Positions 1 to 9,859 of a DNA stretch of 64,000 nt are shown in pieces. Below the pieces are notes generated by a model. The model saw nothing but the letters and a program-made list of their open reading frames with translations, had not been told where the DNA came from and did not search any database. The stretch is taken from NCBI RefSeq assembly GCF_900215375.1, contig NZ_OBEF01000005.1, forward strand, positions 186,001-250,000, read 5' to 3'. Every line of letters starts with the position of its first letter. Within the stretch, counting starts at the first letter, position 1. Source of the stretch: Enterobacter sp. CC120223-11 (GTDB lineage Bacteria; Pseudomonadota; Gammaproteobacteria; Enterobacterales; Enterobacteriaceae). The position numbers were made by a program, and so were the translations under genes.

Positions 1-115
1 CGTTGAGTTCTAAATTCTGATTGCTGAGCGCGCTTAATGCGCGGGAGACAAAACGTTCGGCACCGCCGTCAGGGCGATATTTTTGGCGAACAATCGCGAG
101 GCGATGTTTTTTCAT
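1..115 (-). CDS. wabG: WabG-like LPS core glycosyltransferase, N-terminal fragment
   Basis: Only the first 38 codons are inside the window; the gene continues past base 1. The visible N-terminus begins MKKHRLAIVRQKYRPDGGAE, the start expected of a GT4-family LPS core glycosyltransferase. It strongly resembles the start of Klebsiella WabG, which transfers galacturonic acid to heptose II of the inner core. The ATG at 115 overlaps the TGA of waaQ by 4 bases, so the two genes are probably translationally coupled, as in the Klebsiella waaQ-wabG order. The rest of the fold, including the GT-B donor site, cannot be seen. Another GT4 core transferase such as WaaG remains possible, though its usual start is different. 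Confidence 0.7.
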   Translation of the reverse strand, partial: MKKHRLAIVRQKYRPDGGAERFVSRALSALSNQNLELN

Positions 116-1182
116 GACAGGCAATTCCTTGCTGCTGCCACGACGCGTTCAACCGGAATGGCATTGAGATAACGTTCCTGGGTATTCGTGTCTACCGCAT
201 CTGGATCTGGCAGCGGGCCATATTCGCCTGCCCAGATGACCTCGCCGTTTACCTGCCACGGGCTCCAGAACGTGAGTTTTGAAGGGCCAAACAGCGCCAC
301 GCACGGCGTCTGCAAGGCCGCAGCCATATGCATAGGCACCGAGTCCACGCCAATAAAGAGCGACGCGTGGCCAATGAGCGCGCCTAGCTGACGAAGCGTT
401 AACTGCCCGGCTAATGACACCACGCGCTCCTGAGGGCAGGCGGCAAGGATGGTGTCGATCATGGCTAATTCTTTTTTGTCCGGGCCGGAGGTGAGCACAA
501 CCGTGTGGCCATCCTGCTGAAGTGCCGTGATGGTTTGCGCCATCTTGCCTTCATCCCAGCACTTGAAGAACCAGCGAGAGGTGGGCTGCACAACGATAAA
601 CTTTTCAGTCACACCTTTTTCAGCCAGCTTGTTGGAGACGGTTTGCCAGTCTTCAGGAAGAAAACCCATGGTGACCGAACTGACCGGCGGGATGTCCAGC
701 GGAGTCAGAACAGAGAGATTCTGCTCAACGGTATGCATCTGCTGATGAGCGTCGACAGAGGCAAGCGCCGTGTGGCAATGATTCCAGAACCAGCCGCGAC
801 GCTTATTAAAATCAAACCCGATGCGTACCGGCGCGCCGGTAAAGCGGGTGATGAGGGCACTTCGCCACTGGTCGGCCAGGTTGATAACCAGCTGATAACG
901 CCGCTCGCGCAACGTCGTCAGCAGCTGCCACTCTTTTTGCAGGTGTCCACGCGTCCCCAGTTTTTTCCAGCTGCGGTCGATGCCATAGATCTGATGAATG
1001 TCAGGATGTGCGGCCAGCATATCCCGGGTTTCCTCATACAGCAGCACATCGATTTGCGCATCGGGCCAGCGCTGACGCAGAGAGTGGATCACCGGGGTAG
1101 TGAGAAGCATGTCGCCGTGATGACGTAATTTAATCAAAAGAATGCGTAAATCGGGCGCGTTAAGTGAGTTATTCATCATCAT
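112..1182 (-). CDS. waaQ: LPS core heptosyltransferase III (WaaQ)
   Basis: A GT9 (ADP-heptose:LPS heptosyltransferase) protein of about 356 residues, cytoplasmic or membrane-peripheral, expected to add the branching heptose III to heptose II of the inner core. Family features seen: an N-terminal Rossmann start (ILLIKLRHHGDMLLTTPVI near residues 14-32), the mid-protein VVQPTSRWFFKCW segment, and the C-terminal GVDSVPMHMAAALQTPCVALFGPS donor-binding region. Three ATG codons in a row (1182, 1179, 1176) make the exact start uncertain, and no strong ribosome site precedes them. It is followed by wabG with a 4-base overlap and faces a divergent deacetylase gene across 150 bases. I saw no exact JUMPstart/ops element (GGCGGTAGC) upstream. 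Confidence 0.9.
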   Translation of the reverse strand: MMMNNSLNAPDLRILLIKLRHHGDMLLTTPVIHSLRQRWPDAQIDVLLYEETRDMLAAHPDIHQIYGIDRSWKKLGTRGHLQKEWQLLTTLRERRYQLVINLADQWRSALITRFTGAPVRIGFDFNKRRGWFWNHCHTALASVDAHQQMHTVEQNLSVLTPLDIPPVSSVTMGFLPEDWQTVSNKLAEKGVTEKFIVVQPTSRWFFKCWDEGKMAQTITALQQDGHTVVLTSGPDKKELAMIDTILAACPQERVVSLAGQLTLRQLGALIGHASLFIGVDSVPMHMAAALQTPCVALFGPSKLTFWSPWQVNGEVIWAGEYGPLPDPDAVDTNTQERYLNAIPVERVVAAARNCLS

Positions 1183-1332
1183 CTTATTGGGATCATATTG
1201 CCTGCAATTCTAATAGACATAGTGAGGACTTGCATCCTTTCTCGGCAATGTCAGCTTTTTCCTGGCAGCTGTTTACTCGGCGAGAGGAGAGTGCGTAACA
1301 TAGCGCTAACCCTCTTTGACAATGTGATCGCT

Positions 1333-2295
1333 ATGACGAAACCCGCTTTTATCATCACCATCGATACTGAAGGCGATAACCTTTGGCAAAACCATCGGGA
1401 GATTAAAACAGAAAACGCCCGATACCTGCCTCGCTTCCAGTCACTGTGTGAAAAATATGGTTTCAAGCCAGTCTGGTTGACGAACTATGAGATGGCGGTC
1501 GATCCGGTTTATATCGATTTTGCCAAAGACGTGATCGCCCGCGGTCAGGGGGAAGTCGGCATGCACCTGCATGCCTGGAACAGCCCGCCGGAGCATGATT
1601 TGACCGGTGATGACTGGCGCTGGCAGCCCTACCTGATTGAATATCCCGATACGGTTCTGCGCGAAAAAGTGCTGTTTATGACCGAGCTGCTCGAGAACAC
1701 CTTCCAGACGAAGATGCTCAGCCACCGCGCCGGACGTTGGGCGTTCGACAGCCGTTATGCCAGACTGCTTGTCGAACTTGGCTATCACGTCGATTGTTCC
1801 GTGACGCCCCGCGTAAACTGGCGTAACGCAAAAGGGGCTCCACAGGGAACAGGCGGCACCGATTATCAATCCTTCCCGGATAGCGCCTATTTTATGGATA
1901 TGGACGCTATCCATAAGCCAGGAAACAGCCCGCTGCTGGAAGTGCCGATGAGTATCCAGTACAAACATCCCGGTTGGCTGAATAGCGTGAAGCAAGGCTA
2001 CGATCGTCTGCGTGGCAAATATCGCTCTCCTTCGGTCAACTGGCTGCGCCCGGCGGGCGGTAATGCGGATGAGATGATCAATGTGGCGGAAAAATGCCTG
2101 GCTCAGGGCAACGACTACGTTGAATTTATGCTGCACTCATCGGAGTTTATGCCCGGCGGCAGCCCTACGTTTAAAGACGAAGCGGCAATCGAAGGTCTGT
2201 ATCAGGATCTGGAGAAGCTCTTTGCCTGGCTTGCACCGCGAACCCAGGGAATGACTTTGGCAGAGTTTTATCAGATGAAAAAAAACGCCGGTTGA
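1333..2295 (+). CDS. polysaccharide deacetylase family protein, WabN-like
   Basis: A protein of 320 residues with the NodB/CE4-like deacetylase pattern: a TIDTEGDN metal-binding start near residue 10, GEVGMHLHAWNSPPEHD with paired histidines near residue 75, SHRAGRW near residue 130, and FMLHSSEFMPGGSP near the end. In Klebsiella, WabN removes the acetyl group from GlcNAc in the core LPS, and this gene lies in the equivalent cluster next to waaQ/wabG, so the same role is inferred. An upstream in-frame ATG at 1198 would add 45 residues that do not look like the family, and ATG 1333 gives the natural start. The gene is divergent from waaQ and convergent with waaL; its stop lies inside the shared terminator hairpin. 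No matching GlcNAc transferase (WabH) is in the window. Confidence 0.75.
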   Translation: MTKPAFIITIDTEGDNLWQNHREIKTENARYLPRFQSLCEKYGFKPVWLTNYEMAVDPVYIDFAKDVIARGQGEVGMHLHAWNSPPEHDLTGDDWRWQPYLIEYPDTVLREKVLFMTELLENTFQTKMLSHRAGRWAFDSRYARLLVELGYHVDCSVTPRVNWRNAKGAPQGTGGTDYQSFPDSAYFMDMDAIHKPGNSPLLEVPMSIQYKHPGWLNSVKQGYDRLRGKYRSPSVNWLRPAGGNADEMINVAEKCLAQGNDYVEFMLHSSEFMPGGSPTFKDEAAIEGLYQDLEKLFAWLAPRTQGMTLAEFYQMKKNAG

Positions 2296-2309
2296 CCGGC
2301 GTTTTTTTT
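2281..2309. terminator. bidirectional intrinsic terminator between deacetylase gene and waaL
   Basis: A perfect inverted repeat AAACGCCGGT-TG-ACCGGCGTTT flanked by A and T runs on either side. It overlaps the deacetylase stop codon (2293-2295) and ends 4 bases before the waaL stop, so it can serve both convergent genes. Confidence 0.9.
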
Positions 2310-2312
2310 GTA

Positions 2313-3476
2313 TTACTTGGTCACCTTTGATACAGGCGTGCTCATCACAATTATTAGTGGTAGCCAGAAAAGAACCCAATACTCACGTGGGTTGCTAATA
2401 ATGAACATGCCTTGTGTTGTATAGAACACTAGCGCAAACAACCAAATGGCGACTTCTGCTTTTTGGTTCAGCGCAAAATGCTGTTTGCAACGCCACAGAG
2501 CAAGCCCAATGACAAACACAAATAATATAAATCCAACTGCCCCACCTTTAAGTAAAGCTGCAAAATACAGGCTGTGTGTGGTGGTGATATGCTGGCCTAT
2601 ACTATTGACGAACTTCAGTTCTTTCTCAAACCCCCATCCGAAAATAGGTTTTTGCATTGCCACATCCCAGGCGTGCTGCCAGATGCCGAATCGTACAAAG
2701 CTTTGTTGATAGGATGAGTCAATGCGAGAGATAAAGGTATCGAGGAATCCACTGGCGTAAAGTAAACCCGCAGCCGCAATAATGAGTAATGAAATTGCAG
2801 CTAATGATTTGACATTCCATTTTGGGCGCAAAAGAGCAGTCACTGCGCTTGCGACTATAAGTGCCATTAACGGCCCGCGACTCTGAGTGAGTATCAGACA
2901 GAGCAGTAAAAGTGGGATGGGGGCCAGGAACCACAAAGATCTGAATTCACGCATTAGCAGTACGCTGAAAAGAATCCCTAATGCCATATACCCGCCTAGA
3001 TCGATGACATTGTCAGGCGACCAGGGAAAACCATCCCGCAAACGTGAATGGAAGATATGGCTCTTATCAACCAGGGCTAGTGTGAGCACTGCCAGGATAA
3101 TGGTGCCGAGCCATGCTGCCGTGATGACGTATTTTTTGTAGCCCGCGAGTTCAGCCTGCCGGTACAACGCCATTAATATCAGTAAATAAAATGAGTGAGT
3201 TAGCGATGAGCTCAGGTGAGATGGAGTGGACCACAAATTGGAGAGCGAATAATACACGGCAAATACCGCAACGCTTATTAGCGCGTACAGGTATGATTTA
3301 TCCTGGAAAAACTGGCGGCGAGCACTGGAAGAAAAAATGAGTGTCAGCAGGAATAACGATAATGCGAGATGAAACGAGATGTTAACCCGGGAGACGCCAC
3401 AAAATATCGTACTCATCAGGATGAAGAAAACAAAGAAAGATAAATAGATGTTTTTCATTCTAACCAATGACATCAT
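2313..3476 (-). CDS. waaL: O-antigen ligase (WaaL)
   Basis: A very hydrophobic protein of 387 residues with about ten predicted membrane segments and a larger periplasmic loop in the C-terminal half (FIGWGFEKELKF... TTTHSLYFAALLKGGAVG). This is the Wzy_C/O-antigen ligase pattern, including a conserved arginine-rich TQSRGP motif near residue 197 and a loop histidine (HSLY). The enzyme joins undecaprenyl-linked O antigen to the lipid A-core at the periplasmic face of the inner membrane. It overlaps the stop of the WaaZ-like gene by one base. An alternative start at 3458 (MKNIYLSF) is equally plausible. The gene is noticeably AT-rich compared with waaC/waaF, as usual for exchangeable outer-core genes. 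Confidence 0.85.
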   Translation of the reverse strand: MMSLVRMKNIYLSFFVFFILMSTIFCGVSRVNISFHLALSLFLLTLIFSSSARRQFFQDKSYLYALISVAVFAVYYSLSNLWSTPSHLSSSLTHSFYLLILMALYRQAELAGYKKYVITAAWLGTIILAVLTLALVDKSHIFHSRLRDGFPWSPDNVIDLGGYMALGILFSVLLMREFRSLWFLAPIPLLLLCLILTQSRGPLMALIVASAVTALLRPKWNVKSLAAISLLIIAAAGLLYASGFLDTFISRIDSSYQQSFVRFGIWQHAWDVAMQKPIFGWGFEKELKFVNSIGQHITTTHSLYFAALLKGGAVGFILFVFVIGLALWRCKQHFALNQKAEVAIWLFALVFYTTQGMFIISNPREYWVLFWLPLIIVMSTPVSKVTK

Positions 3477-4366
3477 TAAAAACCTTGTTTGGGAAAAGTA
3501 CTTTCGGGTACGGAGCTTAACGGCGAAAGATTAATCACTGAGATTCCTTTCATTGCCAACACTTCGCTTGCTAATTGTAAAGCCGGGAAAACTAATTCAT
3601 TAAGTTTGTCATGCAGATACGAAGGGCGCTTACTGGATTCATTTTCATAAAATCGGGGTGCGGATAAATTATTTAAATCCAGTCCAGCAATATAAATTTT
3701 TGCGAAACCCAAATGTGCAATGACCTGGAGTGCCCAATAAACGACGGTGCCTGCATCAAACACACCTTTGCAAATATCAGTGCTGAAAGCAATCTCAGGA
3801 TATTTATGCGAGAAGACAATATTTTCTCTGGCAGAAAAATGATGTTCGATTTGGTTTTTCTTTACCGATGGCTTATACGTTTCATAACAAATATCTTCTA
3901 TTATAGCTAGCTTACAATGAATGTTCTCATAACCTAATGCATCTATTAGCTTGATGATGCCCATGACCGTTGTGAAGAGTGTAATGCCTTGAGAAGAGCA
4001 GATTTCTTTGATTATCTGGGCGTGATGATCGATAAATGTCATATCAACGATAAAATAGAGTTTAAACTTAAGGGTGTCCTTGAGTTTCCATGCTCCATTT
4101 ACACCCGCTATCGTGATGTTATCAGGTCGCTGGCTAAAGTCGATTTCGCGCACTGAAGGCCCGGTTGCCGTTAATAACAGGCTGCCCGAAAATTGATTTT
4201 GCATGTCGGATAGACGAGCCAGAGAAACGGACTGGTGACGATATTTTAAATCCGTGATCTCACCCGATTCAGCGCGACGGATTTTAACAAAGGGCCAAAG
4301 ATTTTCGTTATGACGCATATTGCGCTTATGGGTATAACGGTAAATCTGTTTAGTCAGTGTGCCCAT
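3476..4366 (-). CDS. waaZ: LPS core biosynthesis protein, WaaZ-like
   Basis: A protein of 296 residues resembling enteric WaaZ (RfaZ), which adds a third Kdo to the inner core and affects the truncated/lipooligosaccharide form. The features recognised are the KYRHQSVSLARLSDMQ stretch near residue 42, SLLLTATGPSVREIDF near residue 62, and the following IAGVNGAW. These match my recollection of the E. coli protein. The central part is a nucleotide-sugar-binding-like fold. It overlaps the upstream GT9 gene by 13 bases and abuts waaL, so the three form one transcription unit. It is low in GC and has many rare codons relative to its neighbours. The WaaZ name is by resemblance; the linkage made is not shown by the sequence. 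Confidence 0.65.
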   Translation of the reverse strand: MGTLTKQIYRYTHKRNMRHNENLWPFVKIRRAESGEITDLKYRHQSVSLARLSDMQNQFSGSLLLTATGPSVREIDFSQRPDNITIAGVNGAWKLKDTLKFKLYFIVDMTFIDHHAQIIKEICSSQGITLFTTVMGIIKLIDALGYENIHCKLAIIEDICYETYKPSVKKNQIEHHFSARENIVFSHKYPEIAFSTDICKGVFDAGTVVYWALQVIAHLGFAKIYIAGLDLNNLSAPRFYENESSKRPSYLHDKLNELVFPALQLASEVLAMKGISVINLSPLSSVPESTFPKQGF

Positions 4367-5460
4367 AATGACCCTGAATGTGATTCTTTTGATATATGTT
4401 TCGATGCAATGAATTGGTAGAGATTGGCCTCATCCTCGTCAGAAAGATGAAACAACTCTTCCCTAGGCTTATCAAAATAATATTTTGTCTCAAACACATA
4501 CGAACAGATGTTCTCATCTTTACCGATCAGTAAGGTTTCCCCCAGCGGGCGCTGTTCGTAGTGGCAGCAGGGCCCAAACAGCAGGATCACCGGGACGTTA
4601 ACCGCATCTGCGATGTAGACGTTGCCGGAATCGGAAGCAATGTAGCAATCCATTCTTGAGATAGCCCATGGCACGTCTTCGAGGGGGATTTGGCCAAGCA
4701 GGCTGATGATATTGCTTTGCTCACCGATGGCGCGATAGAGCTCATCGAGCCAGGATTGCTCATTTTCAGTGCCGAAAATGTAGAACTTGCAAGGCAGGTC
4801 AGCCAGGGTGTCGAAAATACGCTTCCAGATGGCCGGTGGAACCGTCTTTGCTTTGTTGCCTGCGGAAATGCTGAGGCCGATACGAATAACCCCCGGCGTA
4901 TCCAGGGACTCAGGCCAGGCTTTTGGCTGATAGAGCGGGTGTGTGGCATGCTTCGGCGCATCCTGCCAGCTCAGCTTCCTGTCGGCGAGCTGCAGATAAT
5001 TGGTGACGGACAGCGTTCGCTTCCCGTGTTCCACCACGCCATCCGCCGCCATATAGAAAATGCTGTGATACCAGCGACGGGTGTAGATGCTCAGGAACTG
5101 CTTATTTTTTGCATTGCAGACAGCGGCAAAGAACAGGTTGGTGCTGTTTGGCTGCAGCAAATACACGTTGTCGTAGCGATTCATTATCTGCCAGGCAAAG
5201 GCCAGCTTGGCCAACACATTGCGCTTCTTTTTGCCGATAAGGTAAATCGTCTCGATGGTGTCATCGCGGCTGGCCAGAGGCTCTACGGCGCGGCTTATCA
5301 GCACATCGCTTTTTTTCAGATGGCAGAGCAAGGGCGTGGCATTGACGAAATCGCCAATCTTCGCGGTCTGGATGACGAGGTTCTTACCGGTCTCTTTGCG
5401 AAACAGCTTTCCCAGCAGCTTTACCGGAAGAAAGAGAATGAACAGAAGCACATAGCTCAT
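4354..5460 (-). CDS. glycosyltransferase family 9 (heptosyltransferase-like) LPS core enzyme
   Basis: A protein of 368 residues with a hydrophobic N-terminus (residues 1-19) followed by a GT9 Rossmann start, NLVIQTAKIGDFVNATPLL. The C-terminal half carries the family donor-site pattern: SAGNKAKTVPPAIWKRI, then DCYIASDSGNVYIADAVNVP and VILLFGPCCHYEQRPLG. It lies between waaC and the WaaZ-like gene, so it probably adds an outer-core heptose or related sugar. I could not match it confidently to WaaU/WaaK or to Klebsiella core genes, so no symbol is given. The start ATG 5460 lies 3 bases after the waaC stop. The N-terminal hydrophobic extension before the Rossmann motif is unusual for soluble GT9 enzymes and suggests membrane association. 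Confidence 0.75.
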   Translation of the reverse strand: MSYVLLFILFLPVKLLGKLFRKETGKNLVIQTAKIGDFVNATPLLCHLKKSDVLISRAVEPLASRDDTIETIYLIGKKKRNVLAKLAFAWQIMNRYDNVYLLQPNSTNLFFAAVCNAKNKQFLSIYTRRWYHSIFYMAADGVVEHGKRTLSVTNYLQLADRKLSWQDAPKHATHPLYQPKAWPESLDTPGVIRIGLSISAGNKAKTVPPAIWKRIFDTLADLPCKFYIFGTENEQSWLDELYRAIGEQSNIISLLGQIPLEDVPWAISRMDCYIASDSGNVYIADAVNVPVILLFGPCCHYEQRPLGETLLIGKDENICSYVFETKYYFDKPREELFHLSDEDEANLYQFIASKHISKESHSGSLWAH

Positions 5461-5463
5461 TGA

Positions 5464-6447
5464 CTACGTTTCCTTGCCCGTAGGTTGCAGGTTGCTCTGT
5501 AAAGCGTTGAAAATCGCATCTGCCGTGATATCTCCCATCTTGCCCGTTGGGCTGACGTATTGTTGTTGGTTTTTGCCGTAACCGCCAATCAGCCCGGGAT
5601 CGGTCGGGCCGAAAAGTGTGATGTTTGGGCGATCCAGCGCCGCGGTTAAATGGCTCAAGCCGGTGTCGACAGAGACAATGGCCTGCGCCCCGGCGAGCTT
5701 CGCGGCAACGTCTGCCAGCGTTAGCTTCGGCAAGACCTCGACATGACTGAGCCCGGCGGCAATGCGTTCCGCACGCTGGCGTTCATGTTCCGCGCCCCAC
5801 GGCAGTTTAATCTGTAATCCGCTTTGTTGCATCAGTTCTACGAGGGCTCGCCAGTGGGATTCCGGCCAGTGTTTATCATCACGGGTTGTGGCGTGCAGGA
5901 ATATGACATACGGAATGCCGTTGTGTTCCTGTAAATTCTGAAAATGCTGCGCGATGGCATAATCACCCTGCGTTTTCGGCTTCGGATAACCAAGGCTTTT
6001 GGCGAACAGTTCACGGGTGCGCTCGACGGCGTGCTGCTGCTTTTCTATGTGGTGACGTCGATTGTAGAACAGGCTCGCCAGCGGTTCACGGGCGCTGGAC
6101 CAGTCCATACCGTGCTTAACGCCATGCGCCAGGCGCGTGACCAGCGCGGCGCTTTTCACCAGTCCTTGCGCGTCGATGATGGCATCATACTTTTGCGCCT
6201 GCACTTTCTGACGGAATGCCTGCCGCTCGGCTTTCACCGGCGCGGAAAACCAGGCTTTCCGCCAGCGACGGATCGCCACAGGAATGACATTCTCTACCGC
6301 AGAGTGCCAGGTCGGAATTTGCGCAAAACCTTCCTCGACTGCCCAGTCAAAACGAATGCCCGGAATGGCCTGGACGGCGTCGGTCAGCGCGGGCAATGTG
6401 TGGAGGACATCACCCATGGAGGAGGTTTTTACAATCAGCACTCGCAT
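5464..6447 (-). CDS. waaC: LPS heptosyltransferase I (WaaC)
   Basis: A GT9 enzyme of 327 residues that adds the first L-glycero-D-manno-heptose to Kdo2-lipid A at the cytoplasmic side of the inner membrane. It shows the N-terminal MRVLIVKTSSMGDVLHTLPA acceptor-side motif with the Asp/His pair, the central VIFLHATTRDDKHWPE segment that binds ADP-heptose, and IVSVDTGLSHLTAALDRP near residue 260. Length and sequence match E. coli WaaC closely. It lies 3 bases after waaF and 3 bases before the next GT9 gene in the same orientation, so it is in the hldD operon. Confidence 0.95.
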   Translation of the reverse strand: MRVLIVKTSSMGDVLHTLPALTDAVQAIPGIRFDWAVEEGFAQIPTWHSAVENVIPVAIRRWRKAWFSAPVKAERQAFRQKVQAQKYDAIIDAQGLVKSAALVTRLAHGVKHGMDWSSAREPLASLFYNRRHHIEKQQHAVERTRELFAKSLGYPKPKTQGDYAIAQHFQNLQEHNGIPYVIFLHATTRDDKHWPESHWRALVELMQQSGLQIKLPWGAEHERQRAERIAAGLSHVEVLPKLTLADVAAKLAGAQAIVSVDTGLSHLTAALDRPNITLFGPTDPGLIGGYGKNQQQYVSPTGKMGDITADAIFNALQSNLQPTGKET

Positions 6448-6450
6448 CCG

Positions 6451-7497
6451 TTACGCGTCCCCGGCCAGCAATAATTGGTTCAGCTCTTCCAGCACGCGGG
6501 CAGGCGTGATGTCGATCAGGCTCTGATGATAGCCCTCTTCACCGTCTCCTTTGCGCACTTTGTGGTAGCCGGTAATCAGGCGGATAACTTTAGCCTTGTT
6601 CGACAGCGGCGGAGTGAAGTCCGGGCTGCTTGGGCCATACAGCGCGACCAGCGGGCGGTTCAACGCCGCAGCAACGTGCATCAGACCTGAATCGTTGGTG
6701 ACGACAGCTTTGCAGGCGGCAAGCAGAACCACCGCCTGTTCCAGCTGGGTTTCTCCGGCCAGGTTACGGCACCAGGCCTGCTGTTCCTGACTGAGCGCGG
6801 CCAGAATTTCATTTCCGGCATCGTGGTCTTTGGCAGAACCGAACAGCACGACCTGATAGCCTTCGTCGATCAACTGTTTCGCCAGCTCGGCATAGTGATA
6901 GTGCGGCCAGCGCTTCGCCGGGCCAAACTCAGCCCCGGGGCAAAAGCCTATCATCTGCCGCTCAGCGGAGAGGTTAAAGGTGGCACAGATCTGCGATTTT
7001 TCGCCTTCATTCACCTGAAGCTGCGGCCAGAGCAGCGGCTGCGGTAAATCTTTCGCCGAGCGCATCACGCCTTTATCGTAGGCCAGCGCCACATAGCGCT
7101 CAACCATCAGCGGCCAGGCGGCTTTGTCGAGCACGCGGGCATCGTTCAACAGGCCGTAGCGCATTTCGCCACGCCAGCCGGTACGCTGCGGGACGCCAGC
7201 AAAGAAGGGGACAAGGGCCGATTTGAACGAGTTGGGCAGGACATAGGCGCGGTCATAGCGTTTTTCGCGCAGGCTGTGCCCCAGCCGACGGCGTTCGCCA
7301 ATTTCCAGCGCTCCGTGCCCGAGAGGCATTGAAATGGCCTCGTTGACTTCCGGCATGCGCGATAAAAGCGGACGGCACCACGCCGGTGCCATCACATCAA
7401 TGATCGCCTGGGGATAGCGCGCCTTGAGCGTGCGATAGAGACTTTGCGACATCATCATGTCGCCCACCCATGACGGGCCAATCACCAGTATTTTCAT
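6451..7497 (-). CDS. waaF: LPS heptosyltransferase II (WaaF)
   Basis: A GT9 enzyme of 348 residues that adds heptose II to heptose I. It begins MKILVIGPSWVGDMMMSQSL, and carries FCPGAEFGPAKRWPHYHY near residue 185 and VVTNDSGLMHVAAALNRPLVALYGPSSPDFTPPLS near residue 260, all standard for WaaF. The size equals that of the E. coli protein. It follows hldD by 8 bases and precedes waaC by 3, the conserved hldD-waaF-waaC order. Confidence 0.96.
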   Translation of the reverse strand: MKILVIGPSWVGDMMMSQSLYRTLKARYPQAIIDVMAPAWCRPLLSRMPEVNEAISMPLGHGALEIGERRRLGHSLREKRYDRAYVLPNSFKSALVPFFAGVPQRTGWRGEMRYGLLNDARVLDKAAWPLMVERYVALAYDKGVMRSAKDLPQPLLWPQLQVNEGEKSQICATFNLSAERQMIGFCPGAEFGPAKRWPHYHYAELAKQLIDEGYQVVLFGSAKDHDAGNEILAALSQEQQAWCRNLAGETQLEQAVVLLAACKAVVTNDSGLMHVAAALNRPLVALYGPSSPDFTPPLSNKAKVIRLITGYHKVRKGDGEEGYHQSLIDITPARVLEELNQLLLAGDA

Positions 7498-7505
7498 TTT
7501 TTATC

Positions 7506-8438
7506 TTATGCGTCGCGGTTCAGCCAGTGCATGTACTCGGTGACGCCTTCGGCCACGGTTTTGAAAGGTTTATCATAGCCTGCCGCACGCAGGTTGGTGA
7601 GGTCAGCCTGAGTAAACGCCTGGTAGCGGCCTTTGAGTTTTTCCGGGAACGGAATGTACTCGATGCTGCCTTTCTGATGATACGCCAGAGTAGCATCCGC
7701 GACGGCCTGGAAGGATTCCGCGCGGCCAGTACCGAGATTGAAAATTCCGGATACGCCGTTTTCCCAGAACCACAGATTAACTGCCGCCACGTCACCGACA
7801 TACACGAAGTCACGCTTGAAGCTGTCGCTGCCTTCAAACAGTTTCGGGCTTTCGCCATTGTTCAGCTGGGTGTTGAGGTGGAACGCCACGCTCGCCATGC
7901 TGCCTTTGTGGCCTTCGCGCGGACCGTAGACGTTGAAGTAGCGGAAGCCCACAACAGGGGAATCCACTTCCGGCAGGATCTGACGGACGTATTCGTCGAA
8001 CAGGAACTTAGAGTAGCCGTAAACGTTAAGCGGCTTTTCATATTCGCGCGATTCGATGAAGTCAGAAGTGCGGCCACCGTAGGTTGCAGCGGAAGAGGCG
8101 TACAGGAACGGGATTTCGCGCTCCAGGCAGTAGTGCAGCAGCTCTTTGGAGTACTGATAGTTGTTATCCATCATGTACTTGCCATCCCACTCGGTGGTGG
8201 AAGAACAGGCGCCTTCGTGGAACACGGCTTCGATTTCACCCAACTCTTCTCCGGCCATAATCTGGATTAGGAAGTCTTCTTTATCCATATAGTCGGCGAT
8301 GTTGAGGTCGACCAGGTTGACGAATTTGGTGCCATCTTTCAGGTTGTCCACCACCAGTATGTCAGTGATGCCTTTATCATTCAGTGCCTTAACGATGTTG
8401 CTGCCAATGAAGCCTGCGCCGCCGGTAACGATGATCAT
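7506..8438 (-). CDS. hldD: ADP-L-glycero-D-manno-heptose 6-epimerase
   Basis: A protein of 310 residues of the extended short-chain dehydrogenase family that interconverts ADP-D,D-heptose and ADP-L,D-heptose, the sugar donor for WaaC/F/Q. The NADP site [12 protein letters not shown] is at residues 5-16, and the catalytic Y-x3-K appears as [14 protein letters not shown] near residue 140, with the Ser of SSAATYGG before it. It heads the hldD-waaF-waaC unit and is divergent from kbl across 215 bases. In E. coli the gene also has a heat-shock promoter; I did not find a convincing sigma-32 site here. Confidence 0.97.
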   Translation of the reverse strand: MIIVTGGAGFIGSNIVKALNDKGITDILVVDNLKDGTKFVNLVDLNIADYMDKEDFLIQIMAGEELGEIEAVFHEGACSSTTEWDGKYMMDNNYQYSKELLHYCLEREIPFLYASSAATYGGRTSDFIESREYEKPLNVYGYSKFLFDEYVRQILPEVDSPVVGFRYFNVYGPREGHKGSMASVAFHLNTQLNNGESPKLFEGSDSFKRDFVYVGDVAAVNLWFWENGVSGIFNLGTGRAESFQAVADATLAYHQKGSIEYIPFPEKLKGRYQAFTQADLTNLRAAGYDKPFKTVAEGVTEYMHWLNRDA

Positions 8439-8653
8439 AACGATAACCTTTGAAATGTGAGTGACCGGGACTATCCCGGACGCTAATGGTTCTTATCATA
8501 CCATCACTGTGCGGAGTCTTCACATTCACCGACAAGCCGCGTGGGTACACGTGATTTATGCTACAAAAATGCTTATCTGGCGAGGTGTCATCTCGTATAC
8601 GTCATAAGCATTGGGTAATATGTTCCAAATTTTGCCGAATCTGGAGAGTTGCA

Positions 8654-9850
<1,197 letters not shown>

Positions 9851-9859
9851 GGACGTGAG

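Noticed and set aside
1183-1332. JUMPstart/ops element for the waaQ operon
   Set aside because: A GGCGGTAGC core is expected, but I found only partial similarity on either strand.
1198-1332. N-terminal extension of the deacetylase ORF
   Set aside because: The 45 extra residues do not resemble a signal peptide or the family, and the TIDTEGDN metal site lies at the normal distance from ATG 1333.
8439-8653. Sigma-32 promoter for hldD
   Set aside because: E. coli has one for rfaD, but no CTTGAA/CCCCAT pair with suitable spacing was convincing here.
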